Below, one piece after another: positions 26,964-34,567 of a stretch of 64,000 bases of DNA. The notes under the pieces were generated by a model. That model was not told the origin of the DNA. It ran no database searches and worked only from the letters and a program-made list of their open reading frames with translations. The DNA is taken from NCBI GenBank assembly GCA_012269545.1, contig JAAXKB010000056.1, forward strand, positions 1 through 64,000. The letters run 5' to 3'. Origin of the DNA: Gammaproteobacteria bacterium (GTDB lineage: Bacteria; Pseudomonadota; Gammaproteobacteria; Pseudomonadales; Azotimanducaceae). Position numbers and translations under genes: made by a program. Position 1 is the first letter of the stretch. The number at the start of each line of letters is the position of its first letter.

Positions 26964-28325
26964 TTAGTATTTGTAAGATTCCAGCTTGAAGGGGCCCTGC
27001 TCTGCAACACCGATGTAATCTGCCTGTGCCTTGGTCAGACGAGTCATCACACCACCAAAGCCCTCGACCATCAGTTCCGCCACCTCTTCGTCCAGTTTTT
27101 TTGGCAGCACTTCGACGCTGACGGGCTGGCGTTGATTTTCATCTTGCTTGGCCCAGCCTTGCTCAAACAGGTACATTTGCGCCAGCACCTGATTCGCAAA
27201 GGATCCATCCATAATCCGAGAAGGGTGGCCCATGGCGTTGCCCAAATTCACCAAACGGCCCTCGGACAGCAGGATGAGGTAGTCCCCGCCTTGCTCTGAA
27301 CGATAGACCATGTGCACTTGCTCTTTCACTTGGTCCCAGCGCCAGTGTTCGCGCATAAAAGCAGTGTCAATCTCATTGTCAAAATGGCCGATGTTGCATA
27401 CCACCGCTCCCTTTTTCAGGGTGCTGAGAATGGCCGAGTCGCAGACGTTAGCATTGCCAGTGCAGGTCACCAAAATGTCAGTGTCTTGCATCAGACGAAC
27501 ATCAATGTCTTCGACTTTCCCGGTGTTGACGCCGCCTTGATATGGCGACACAACTTCGTAGCCATCCATGCAAGCCTGCATCGCGCAGATGGGATCTACT
27601 TCCGTTACGCGTACGATCATCCCTTCTTGACGCAAACTTTGGGCTGAGCCCTTGCCAACATCGCCGTAGCCTATGACTAACGCCCGCTTGCCAGCCATCA
27701 ACATATCCGTTGCGCGCTTGATGGCGTCGTTTAGGCTGTGCCGGCAACCGTATTTGTTGTCATTCTTTGACTTAGTCACAGAGTCGTTCACGTTGATAGC
27801 GGGTATACGCAGCTGACCATCACGCATCATTTCGTACAGTCTGTGAACTCCCGTTGTGGTTTCCTCGCTGATGCCATGAATATGGTCCAACATTTGGGGA
27901 TATTTTTCGTGGATGATCAACGTCAGGTCGCCGCCGTCATCCAACAGCATGTTGGCATCCCAAGGTTCGCCCCCCTGCAAAATGGTCTGTTCGATACACC
28001 ACTCGTACTCTTCTTCTGTCTCACCTTTCCACGCGAACACGGGTATGCCGTTGGCAGCCATGGCGGCAGCGGCGTGGTCTTGAGTAGAGAAAATGTTGCA
28101 TGAAGACCAGCGAACTTCCGCGCCTAACTCGGTTAGTGTCTCGATCAGTACGGCGGTCTGAATGGTCATGTGAATGCAGCCAATAATCCTGGCGCCTGCC
28201 AGCGGCTGCTCTTTCGCGTAGCGTCGTCGCAGTGCCATGAGTGCAGGCATTTCAGCTTCGGCTAGGGTGATTTCCTTGCGTCCAAAGTCTGCTAATTTGA
28301 TATCGGCTACCTTATAGTCGCTCAT
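26964..28325 (-). CDS. ahcY: Adenosylhomocysteinase (SAH hydrolase)
   Basis: NAD-dependent cytosolic enzyme that splits S-adenosylhomocysteine into adenosine and homocysteine, keeping methylation going. The start [15 protein letters not shown] at 28325 follows a GGAGA site; the frame extends upstream without a family match. Seen: [26 protein letters not shown], the NAD-binding [13 protein letters not shown] and the ending [10 protein letters not shown], typical of AhcY. At 453 residues it is a normal bacterial length. The gene faces the aminotransferase/omega-amidase pair across about 250 bp. Its leader has a GC-rich hairpin, but I find no SAH riboswitch core. Confidence 0.97.
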   Translation of the reverse strand: MSDYKVADIKLADFGRKEITLAEAEMPALMALRRRYAKEQPLAGARIIGCIHMTIQTAVLIETLTELGAEVRWSSCNIFSTQDHAAAAMAANGIPVFAWKGETEEEYEWCIEQTILQGGEPWDANMLLDDGGDLTLIIHEKYPQMLDHIHGISEETTTGVHRLYEMMRDGQLRIPAINVNDSVTKSKNDNKYGCRHSLNDAIKRATDMLMAGKRALVIGYGDVGKGSAQSLRQEGMIVRVTEVDPICAMQACMDGYEVVSPYQGGVNTGKVEDIDVRLMQDTDILVTCTGNANVCDSAILSTLKKGAVVCNIGHFDNEIDTAFMREHWRWDQVKEQVHMVYRSEQGGDYLILLSEGRLVNLGNAMGHPSRIMDGSFANQVLAQMYLFEQGWAKQDENQRQPVSVEVLPKKLDEEVAELMVEGFGGVMTRLTKAQADYIGVAEQGPFKLESYKY

Positions 28326-28578
28326 GCATGTCTCCGTGTGATGTGTTGATTTGTCCCAACAGGGCGAGGCGCGGGGGTGGTTTCCCGCGTCGAAAAAGAT
28401 CGCGCATACTACCAGCGGCCACCGCAAGGAACAAAGTCATTCGTTGTGATGGCCGACCCTTGGCCAAGGTTTGCGTGCACATCCCGCTGTGCGTATGGTT
28501 TTGTTCGATCGGGCCGTATCACTTGACTGCATGGCCATGGCAGCGCAGAGACCGTCACCCTGAGACTTTAAGGATGTT

Positions 28579-29742
28579 ATGAATTCACCCGGCAACCCGA
28601 TCAGCAAGCTTCCCGATGTGGGCACGACAATTTTTACCGTGATGAGCGCCCTTGCGGCCGAGCGGAATGCTCTCAATCTGTCACAGGGGTTTCCGGATTT
28701 TGACGGGCCTGAAGCCCTTCTTGAGCGGGTCAACGCCCACATGCGCAGTGGCCAGAATCAATATCCGCCGATGGCAGGAGTGGCGGTATTGCGTCAGGCC
28801 ATCGCCAAAAAGGTTGATGACCTTTACGGCCTGAATTGCGACCCGGAAACGGAGGTGACGGTTACCGCCGGAGCGACGGAGGCATTGTTTTGCGCCATTG
28901 CCGCGGTGGTGCATGCCGGCGATGAGGTCATTGTGCTGGACCCCGCTTATGACAGTTATGATCCGGTAATACGTTTACAGGGTGGTGTGGCGGTACATGT
29001 GCCGCTGACCGCTCCCTCCTATCGGATCGACTGGGAGCGTATTGAGGCTGCCGTTACGGCGCGTACGCGATTGTTGATTTTGAACAGTCCGCATAACCCG
29101 ACTGGCATGGTTATGCAGGAGGCGGATATCGTCGCGTTGTCGGCGCTGTGCGCTCGACACGATATTTACCTGATCGGCGACGAGGTCTACGAACACATGG
29201 TATTTGATCAGTGCGAGCATCTCAGCCTTTGTGCGTATGCTGATCTGTATGCCCGAAGCTTTGTTGTTTCCTCTTTTGGTAAGACCTATCACGTGACGGG
29301 CTGGAAAGTAGGCTACTGTGTTGCTCCTCCCCAACTGACGCGGGAGTTCAGACGGGTGCATCAGTACGTGACGTTTACTGTGAATACGCCTGTGCAGTTG
29401 GGCATTGCCGATTTTTTGCATCGGCATCCAGAGCATCACAAGCAACTGCCTGCGTTCTATCAGGCGAAACGCGATGTTTTCTGCGGGCTGCTGGAGGGTT
29501 CCCGATTTCATATTGTGCCCAGTCAGGGCACCTATTTTCAGCTGCTTGGGTATGCAGACGTATCCAAGGAGGGCGATGTTGAGCTTGCTCGCCGATGGAC
29601 CTGTGAGGCAGGTATTGCCTCAATTCCGATCAGTGTTTTCTATCAAAATCCGAGTGATTGCGAACATCGGGCACTGCGCTTCTGTTTTGCCAAAGACGAC
29701 AGCACGCTCGCTCAGGCTGCGGAGATTTTATGTCGTCTTTGA
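28579..29742 (+). CDS. Methionine/glutamine-type aminotransferase (YbdL/KYAT-like)
   Basis: Fold-type I PLP aminotransferase of 387 residues. The Schiff-base lysine is Lys235 in SSFGKTYHVTGWKVGY. Other conserved parts are NLSQGFPDFDGP, NSPHNPTG and IGDEVYEHMVFD. It is closest to YbdL and the kynurenine aminotransferase / glutamine transaminase K group, which use methionine, glutamine and aromatic amino acids. The next gene, an omega-amidase, overlaps it by 13 bases, which fits the glutamine transaminase / omega-amidase pathway: the 2-oxo acid of methionine is aminated from glutamine and the resulting oxoglutaramate is hydrolysed. Confidence 0.92.
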   Translation: MNSPGNPISKLPDVGTTIFTVMSALAAERNALNLSQGFPDFDGPEALLERVNAHMRSGQNQYPPMAGVAVLRQAIAKKVDDLYGLNCDPETEVTVTAGATEALFCAIAAVVHAGDEVIVLDPAYDSYDPVIRLQGGVAVHVPLTAPSYRIDWERIEAAVTARTRLLILNSPHNPTGMVMQEADIVALSALCARHDIYLIGDEVYEHMVFDQCEHLSLCAYADLYARSFVVSSFGKTYHVTGWKVGYCVAPPQLTREFRRVHQYVTFTVNTPVQLGIADFLHRHPEHHKQLPAFYQAKRDVFCGLLEGSRFHIVPSQGTYFQLLGYADVSKEGDVELARRWTCEAGIASIPISVFYQNPSDCEHRALRFCFAKDDSTLAQAAEILCRL

Positions 29743-30542
29743 CCATTAACTTGATCCAAGCTGCGACTCGTTGGCATGACCCGGCGGGCAATCGTGATGA
29801 TTTTGAACCTCTACTGGCATCCGGTACATCCGCTGACGTCATCATGCTGCCGGAAATGTTCAATACGGGGTTTACCATGGAATCCAAGGCATTGGCGGAA
29901 CCGATGGATGGCCCCACGGTCCTGTGGATGCGAGAGCGTTCGGTGGCTCTTGGCTCGGTGATTGCTGGTAGCCTGATCATTGATGACGGTGGGTATTTTA
30001 ATCGTTTGATTTGGGCTACGCCGGATGGGGCGCTACAGTCTTACGACAAGCGGCATTTGTTTCGCATGGCGGGCGAAGACCAGTATTTCACTGCGGGAGA
30101 CGAGCGTGTCATCGTTTCCTATCAAGGGTGGCGCCTGTGCTTGAGCGTTTGCTACGACCTGCGTTTTCCGGTTTGGCTGCGTAATCGCAGCGATTACGAT
30201 GCTCTTGTCTGCGTAGCGAATTGGCCAGCGGTTAGGGCGGCTGCTTGGCAGACCCTACTGCGGGCCCGTGCGATTGAAAATCAGGCCTATTGCATTGGTT
30301 TGAATATTGTCGGGCGTGACGGCAGAGGTTTGGACTATGCGGGGGGCAGTGCCGTTTACGCACCGGATGGCGAGACCTTGGTTGAGGCAGGCGATAACGC
30401 TTGTCAGGTTGAGGCCACATTGGACTCCGCTGTTTTGACGGCCTTGCGACAGGCCTTTCCTGTCGCCTTAGATGCCGATAGTTTCGCACTTGCGGGCGCG
30501 CGTCCGCTGCGGAAGCCTCGACCGGGGTATGATGACGCTTAG
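29730..30542 (+). CDS. Omega-amidase / YafV-like carbon-nitrogen hydrolase
   Basis: Nitrilase-superfamily amidase of 270 residues with the catalytic triad Glu42 (MLPEMFNTGF), Lys107 (YDKRHLF) and Cys141 (SVCYDLRFP). These contexts match YafV and Nit2, which hydrolyse 2-oxoglutaramate and 2-oxosuccinamate. I start at ATG 29730, inside the last codons of the aminotransferase gene (13-base overlap), because the N-terminal beta-strand TINLIQAAT begins there. Coupling to the aminotransferase supports joint action that makes transamination from glutamine irreversible. Confidence 0.92.
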   Translation: MSSLTINLIQAATRWHDPAGNRDDFEPLLASGTSADVIMLPEMFNTGFTMESKALAEPMDGPTVLWMRERSVALGSVIAGSLIIDDGGYFNRLIWATPDGALQSYDKRHLFRMAGEDQYFTAGDERVIVSYQGWRLCLSVCYDLRFPVWLRNRSDYDALVCVANWPAVRAAAWQTLLRARAIENQAYCIGLNIVGRDGRGLDYAGGSAVYAPDGETLVEAGDNACQVEATLDSAVLTALRQAFPVALDADSFALAGARPLRKPRPGYDDA

Positions 30543-30557
30543 GCAAAGGAGACTGAT

Positions 30558-30914
30558 GTGAAGGTGGTGATTTCGTTTTTAAACAAAGTGACGGTTGTAG
30601 GTGTTGTCGCCTATTTGGCAGCTTGCTCGTCTGATCCGGCTGAGTCCTTGGCGGATGTGCATCCTGGCCAGTCGACTTACAACGAGGCGTGCATCTCTTG
30701 TCACAACCCCGGCATTGGCGGGGCTCCTCGGTTAGGGGATTTGGACGCATGGCAACCACGAGCGGCGAAAGGCCGTCAGGCTTTGGTGACATCCACGATT
30801 AATGGCCTGAACGGTATGCCAGCCAAGGGTATGTGCTGGCAGTGCAGCGACGAGCAACTCGGCTATGCAGTAGATTTCATGCTGGAACAGGCTGAGGTGA
30901 CCGCAACGCCATGA
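30558..30914 (+). CDS. Cytochrome c5-type monoheme lipoprotein
   Basis: A 118-residue c-type cytochrome. Heme attaches at C45-I-S-C48-H49 (NEACISCHNPGIGGAP); the axial Met is probably Met87 in GLNGMPAKG; the Cys93/Cys96 pair (CWQC) is the extra conserved pair of cytochrome c5. The signal ends in LAAC (Cys23), so it is likely a lipoprotein on the periplasmic side. It starts at GTG 30558 after AAAGGAGA, 15 bp from the omega-amidase gene. Its end overlaps the oxyR start (ATGA), tying it to oxyR translation. Confidence 0.92.
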   Translation: MKVVISFLNKVTVVGVVAYLAACSSDPAESLADVHPGQSTYNEACISCHNPGIGGAPRLGDLDAWQPRAAKGRQALVTSTINGLNGMPAKGMCWQCSDEQLGYAVDFMLEQAEVTATP

Positions 30915-31813
30915 ACCTGCGCGACTTACGTTATCTGGTTGCAGTTGCGGAACATCGTCACTTTGGCCGGGCAGCAGAATCATGTTTTGTCAGTCAGCCG
31001 ACGCTTTCGACGCAGCTGAAGAAACTTGAAGAAACGTTGGGCGTTGTACTTCTCGAGCGCAGTAACCGGCGCGTTATGCTGACGCCTGAGGGAGAGCAAA
31101 TCGTCAAGCAGACCCAACGAATATTGATTGAGGTCAACTCGCTCACAACGCTGTCTGAGCAGTTGCGAGACCCCATGGGTGGAGACCTGAGGGTGGGTAT
31201 TATTCCAACCATGGCCCCCTATCTACTGCCCAAGGTGCTGCCACGGTTGCGCGAGGCATTCCCGAATTTAAGGGTCCAGCTGACTGAAGCCCAGACGTCG
31301 AATATTACGCGCATGCTCAAGCAAGGAGACTTGGATGCGACGCTTCTTGCTCTGCCGCTGGGCGAAGAAAATATCCAAGAGGTGGCCTTGTGCGATGAGC
31401 CCTTCGTGCTCGCCGTACCTGCAGACCACCCCAAGGCGGACTGGGAAGAAGTTTTTACCGAAGACCTTGAAGGAGAAGAGGTCCTTCTGCTGGAAGACGG
31501 CCATTGCTTTCGGGATCAGGCGTTGGAAGTCTGTCAGGCGCATCACGGTATCGAGAGCAAAAACTTTAGCGCGACCAGCCTAGAGACACTGCGTCAGCTG
31601 GTGGCCGCCGGAGTTGGCGTGACGCTGATTCCTCAACTGGCAGTGCCTGCGGATGCCGCAAAGGAGGGGCCCGTGCGCTATATACCCTTCACTGCCAAGG
31701 GTTCGAACAGTCCAAGACGCACCCTCGGTCTGTGCTGGCGCACGACCTCAACTCGTCGCGATTTGCTTGAGCAAGCCGCCAATACCCTGCGCGAGTGCAT
31801 GGCGGATCTTTAG
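30911..31813 (+). CDS. oxyR: Hydrogen-peroxide sensor and LysR-type regulator OxyR
   Basis: A 300-residue LysR-type activator. The N-terminal winged helix-turn-helix is at about 1-60 (HFGRAAESCFVSQPTLSTQLKKLE). The redox cysteines are Cys199 and Cys208 in GHCFRDQALEVC, the same numbering and spacing as in E. coli, so a peroxide-formed disulfide switch should work. It overlaps the cytochrome gene by four bases. The convergent DUF3501 gene ends 5 bp away. The rubrerythrin operon promoter carries a site matching the OxyR consensus half-site, so local regulation is likely. Confidence 0.97.
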   Translation: MNLRDLRYLVAVAEHRHFGRAAESCFVSQPTLSTQLKKLEETLGVVLLERSNRRVMLTPEGEQIVKQTQRILIEVNSLTTLSEQLRDPMGGDLRVGIIPTMAPYLLPKVLPRLREAFPNLRVQLTEAQTSNITRMLKQGDLDATLLALPLGEENIQEVALCDEPFVLAVPADHPKADWEEVFTEDLEGEEVLLLEDGHCFRDQALEVCQAHHGIESKNFSATSLETLRQLVAAGVGVTLIPQLAVPADAAKEGPVRYIPFTAKGSNSPRRTLGLCWRTTSTRRDLLEQAANTLRECMADL

Positions 31814-31818
31814 GGAGG

Positions 31819-32400
31819 TCAGGCAAGGTCGGCGAGTAATGCGGCTCGTTGATCTGACGGCACTTCGTAACTGCCCGGCAGCGAGGCATGGTCAATGCCC
31901 ATAAATAAACGCTCGCCGGCTTTGAGATTGGCTATGTCGGCAGCACTGAGCTCAAAACGCATGAAGTGTACTGCCGCGGCTTTTTCATCGCGGGTGCGGT
32001 CCATATCTTCATTAGTGATGGCAAAGATTTTTTCGCCGGAATCGCCCACCTGAACCCACACCGTTTGTTCAATTCCGCCCATGGTCGCCAGCGCGGTTTT
32101 GCGCTCTTCGATATCACCATATTCGATCATAAAGGTGGCTTTCCAGTTGCTGCCGTTTGGAATCAGCGGATTGTAAGATGCCAGCTCTTCTTCGATTTCT
32201 GCGGCCTCAAAAATTCTCTCAACTCGCAGCATTTCCTGAATTTGATAGCGCATGGTGAGTTCGTCTTCAAAGTAGAGGGTTGCATGCGGCCCGAGGGCGA
32301 TGTTTCGACGTTTTTTGTGCGCTATTACCTGAGTGCGGAACTCTTGGCGGCGTCCAGCGTATTCTTCGAGTGACCAAAGATCGGATCGTGTAAGTGTCAT
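31819..32400 (-). CDS. DUF3501 family protein
   Basis: A 193-residue cytosolic protein beginning MTLTRSDLWSLEEYAGRRQEFR at the ATG at 32400, which follows a GGAGA site. The family is named only by number. In my knowledge it sits next to rubrerythrin and a heterodisulfide-reductase-like Fe-S protein in many proteobacteria, as it does here. It has no Cys cluster and no membrane segment; Glu, Met and His residues are frequent (YFEDELTMRYQIQEMLRVERIFE). A structural or electron-transfer accessory role in peroxide defence is inference from neighbours. Confidence 0.85.
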   Translation of the reverse strand: MTLTRSDLWSLEEYAGRRQEFRTQVIAHKKRRNIALGPHATLYFEDELTMRYQIQEMLRVERIFEAAEIEEELASYNPLIPNGSNWKATFMIEYGDIEERKTALATMGGIEQTVWVQVGDSGEKIFAITNEDMDRTRDEKAAAVHFMRFELSAADIANLKAGERLFMGIDHASLPGSYEVPSDQRAALLADLA

Positions 32401-32440
32401 GTGTCTGTCTCCAATTAATCTGGCATAACCCGACGGCGGG

Positions 32441-33769
32441 CTAAATGCCGTATGCTTTGCGAACCATGCTGATCGGGTGTTGGGCATCACCTTCTTCCAC
32501 GCCGTCGGCAATCAGGCGGCCTGCCATTGGGCAGTCTGAGCCAAACGTATCGGCCTGGCTGTCCTTGACACGTTTCACCACCGGTCGCGCAATTTTCTTG
32601 GCTTTTGCATAGGTTTCTGCCTTCACTGCATAGGTGCCATCGTGCCCGGAACAACGTTCGATAGCGGTTACCTCAGTATCTGGAATGAGTTCCAAAAATT
32701 CCCGGGTCTTCATGCCAAAGTTTTGTACCCGCTGGTGGCACGCGACGTGGTAGGCCACTTTGCCGAGTGGCTGTTTGAATGCGGTATCGATCAGCGAGTC
32801 CTTATGCCTGAGCATCAGGTATTCAAACGGGTCAAAAAAGTGAGCCTTAACCTCGGCGATATCGTCATCGTCGGGAAACATCAGTGGCAGCTCTTGCTTA
32901 TACATCAGCACGCAGGAAGGGATCGGCGCGATGATGTCATAGCCTTCGGCAATCGCCTGCGTAAATACAGGAATGTTAGCGTCCTTCATTTTTTCAACTT
33001 TTTTCAGGTCGCCCAGCTCCAGTTTTGGCATGCCGCAACACTTTGCATCCTGCAGGACTTTTACGGGAACGTTGTTGTGTTTGAGCACCGCGATCAGGTC
33101 TTCGACCATTTGAGGCTCGTTGTGATCGCCATAGCAGGTGACGTAAATTGCGACTTTGCCTTGGGTGCGGTCTGTGCTTGTTGCGGGCAACTCATCGCCA
33201 ATGAGCGGTGGCAATTGCTTGGTCAGCGCCTTGGCGCTGAAGTGCGGCAGAGGTGCATCCTGATGCAGGCCAAATAAGGCTTCACCTGCTTTTCGCAGTG
33301 TTTTAGATCCCGCTGCAGCGTTGGCCAGTTGTGCGACCCCCGGGGTTGATATCGCATCGAAAATCGGATCAGTGGACGTGATGATTCTGTCTCGCCATTT
33401 GGTATCGTTTTTTTCAAACTTTTGCGCCTTGGCGCGCAGCATCAAATGGGGAAAGTCCAGTGCCCACTCGTGAGGTGGAAGATAAGGACACTTGGTCTCT
33501 GCGCACAAATCGCACAGGAAGCATTGGTCGACGACTTTGCCGTAATCGGCTTTGTCTACGCCATCAACCTCGAAGGTGTCGGATTCGTCGATGAGATCGA
33601 AGAGCGTGGGGAAGGAATCGCAGAGGCTAACGCAGCGGCGGCAGCCATGGCAGACATCGAAGACTCGTTCCATTTCGGCATGCAAGGATGTCTCGTCGTA
33701 GAACTCTGGGTTTTTCCAGTCTAGGGGCGCGCGCTTTGGCGCTTGTAGATTACCCTCTTTTGTACTCAT
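32441..33769 (-). CDS. Double 4Fe-4S / CCG-domain iron-sulfur oxidoreductase (GlpC/HdrD-like)
   Basis: A 442-residue protein. Two ferredoxin-type cluster motifs are visible: CHGCRRCVSLC near residue 39 and CFLCDLCAETKCPY near 83. Two CCG-type domains follow: CYGDH with DAKCCGMPKLELG around 210-250, and ACHQRVQNFG with ERCSGHDG around 345-370, where the second CCG reads CSG. The layout is like GlpC and HdrD subunits that pass electrons from quinones or dehydrogenases. Encoded between rubrerythrin and DUF3501, it is a good candidate electron donor for rubrerythrin, which here lacks a rubredoxin domain. Confidence 0.88.
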   Translation of the reverse strand: MSTKEGNLQAPKRAPLDWKNPEFYDETSLHAEMERVFDVCHGCRRCVSLCDSFPTLFDLIDESDTFEVDGVDKADYGKVVDQCFLCDLCAETKCPYLPPHEWALDFPHLMLRAKAQKFEKNDTKWRDRIITSTDPIFDAISTPGVAQLANAAAGSKTLRKAGEALFGLHQDAPLPHFSAKALTKQLPPLIGDELPATSTDRTQGKVAIYVTCYGDHNEPQMVEDLIAVLKHNNVPVKVLQDAKCCGMPKLELGDLKKVEKMKDANIPVFTQAIAEGYDIIAPIPSCVLMYKQELPLMFPDDDDIAEVKAHFFDPFEYLMLRHKDSLIDTAFKQPLGKVAYHVACHQRVQNFGMKTREFLELIPDTEVTAIERCSGHDGTYAVKAETYAKAKKIARPVVKRVKDSQADTFGSDCPMAGRLIADGVEEGDAQHPISMVRKAYGI

Positions 33770-33817
33770 TAAAGACCTCTATCAATTTGATTAATGGTGG
33801 CTATCTTTGTCTTTCCA

Positions 33818-33843
33818 ATAAAAAAGGGGCTGATTGCAGCCCC
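33818..33843 (-). terminator. Rho-independent terminator after the rubrerythrin gene
   Basis: On the minus strand GGGGCTG (33843-33837), loop CAAT, CAGCCCC (33832-33826), then a run of Us (33825-33818). It lies 27 bases after the rubrerythrin stop and 49 bases before the Fe-S gene start, so it may reduce read-through rather than end the operon. Confidence 0.85.
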
Positions 33844-33869
33844 TCTCATCAGTCGCGTCACAATGGGGT

Positions 33870-34286
33870 TTAGCCCATTGCGTCGAGAGCTTTTTGGAAT
33901 CGGTTAGCGTGAGACCGCTCGGCTTTCGCCAAGGTTTCGAACCAATCTGCGATTTCCTCAAAGCCTTCATCTCGCGCTGTTTTAGCCATGCCCGGGTACA
34001 TGTCAGTGTACTCGTGGGTTTCGCCAGCCACGGATGCCCGCAGATTGTCCGCGGTGTTGCCCATGGGCAAGCCGGTTGCTGGGTCGCCAACGGCTTCCAT
34101 GTATTCTAGGTGACCGTGGGCGTGGCCAGTTTCGCCCTCAGCGGTTGAGCGGAAAACCGCCGCGACGTCATTCTCGCCTTCAACGTCAGCTTTCGCTGCG
34201 AAGTACAGGTAGCGACGGTTGGCCTGAGACTCGCCTGCAAAGGCGTCCTTCAGGTTTTGTAATGTTTCGCTGTCTTTAAGATCCAT
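33870..34286 (-). CDS. Rubrerythrin, short form without rubredoxin domain
   Basis: A 138-residue diiron four-helix protein. Diiron ligands lie in [36 protein letters not shown] and [11 protein letters not shown]. The C-terminal rubredoxin domain of classical rubrerythrin is absent. It would reduce hydrogen peroxide in the cytosol with electrons from a partner, here possibly the Fe-S protein encoded next. I start at ATG 34286, nine bases from a GGAG site; ATGs just upstream are too close to it. Candidate promoter, OxyR and Fur sites lie in the 100-210 bp upstream. Confidence 0.93.
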   Translation of the reverse strand: MDLKDSETLQNLKDAFAGESQANRRYLYFAAKADVEGENDVAAVFRSTAEGETGHAHGHLEYMEAVGDPATGLPMGNTADNLRASVAGETHEYTDMYPGMAKTARDEGFEEIADWFETLAKAERSHANRFQKALDAMG

Positions 34287-34381
34287 TTGCATGAACTCCA
34301 TAATCGTTAAGTGGTTCGTTTGGTTGAACCGGTAGTCAAAGACTCTTTGAGTCATCGGCGAACGGTCTACCGATGCGCTGC

Positions 34382-34387
34382 AGTATA
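34382..34387 (-). promoter_or_regulatory. Possible -10 element of the rubrerythrin promoter
   Basis: TATACT on the minus strand, about 96 bases before the rubrerythrin start, with no good -35 hexamer 17 bases upstream. That is what an activator-dependent promoter would show, and the OxyR-like site ends just above it. Confidence 0.35.
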
Positions 34388-34409
34388 GGTGCTTAGAGCA
34401 ATCTTTCTA

Positions 34410-34446
34410 TTTGAATGTTTAGATCATTACTATAGATATTATCTAT
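34410..34446. promoter_or_regulatory. Candidate OxyR-binding site
   Basis: ATAGATATTATCTAT (34432-34446) is a full match to the published half-site ATAG-N-T-N3-A-N-CTAT. The neighbouring half toward the rubrerythrin promoter (34410-34424) matches only about half of the fixed positions at the expected 11-base spacing. It is placed just upstream of a -10-like TATACT. Confidence 0.55.
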
Positions 34447-34473
34447 CGAAAATTCGCTTACGATTGTTTTTGA

Positions 34474-34494
34474 AAATGATAATGATTCCCATTT
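34474..34494. promoter_or_regulatory. Candidate Fur box
   Basis: A 21-bp imperfect palindrome, AAATGATAATG...CCCATTT. The 19-bp window 34472-34490 agrees at 15 positions with the classical Fur consensus. It lies between the rubrerythrin and MATE genes, 74 bp before the MATE start, so either gene could be iron-regulated. Confidence 0.6.
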
Positions 34495-34567
34495 AGCTGC
34501 CGCAAGCTGAGGCCGTGCGCGCGCAAGCAGGAAAGATGCGTACAATCGCGCCTCACCCTCGCTTACC

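Noticed and set aside
28326-28440. Possible SAH riboswitch in the ahcY leader
   Set aside because: The leader has a GC-rich hairpin (GCGGG...CCCGC on the minus strand), but I could not find the conserved GAGGAGCGCUGC-type core of SAH riboswitches or its closing pair.
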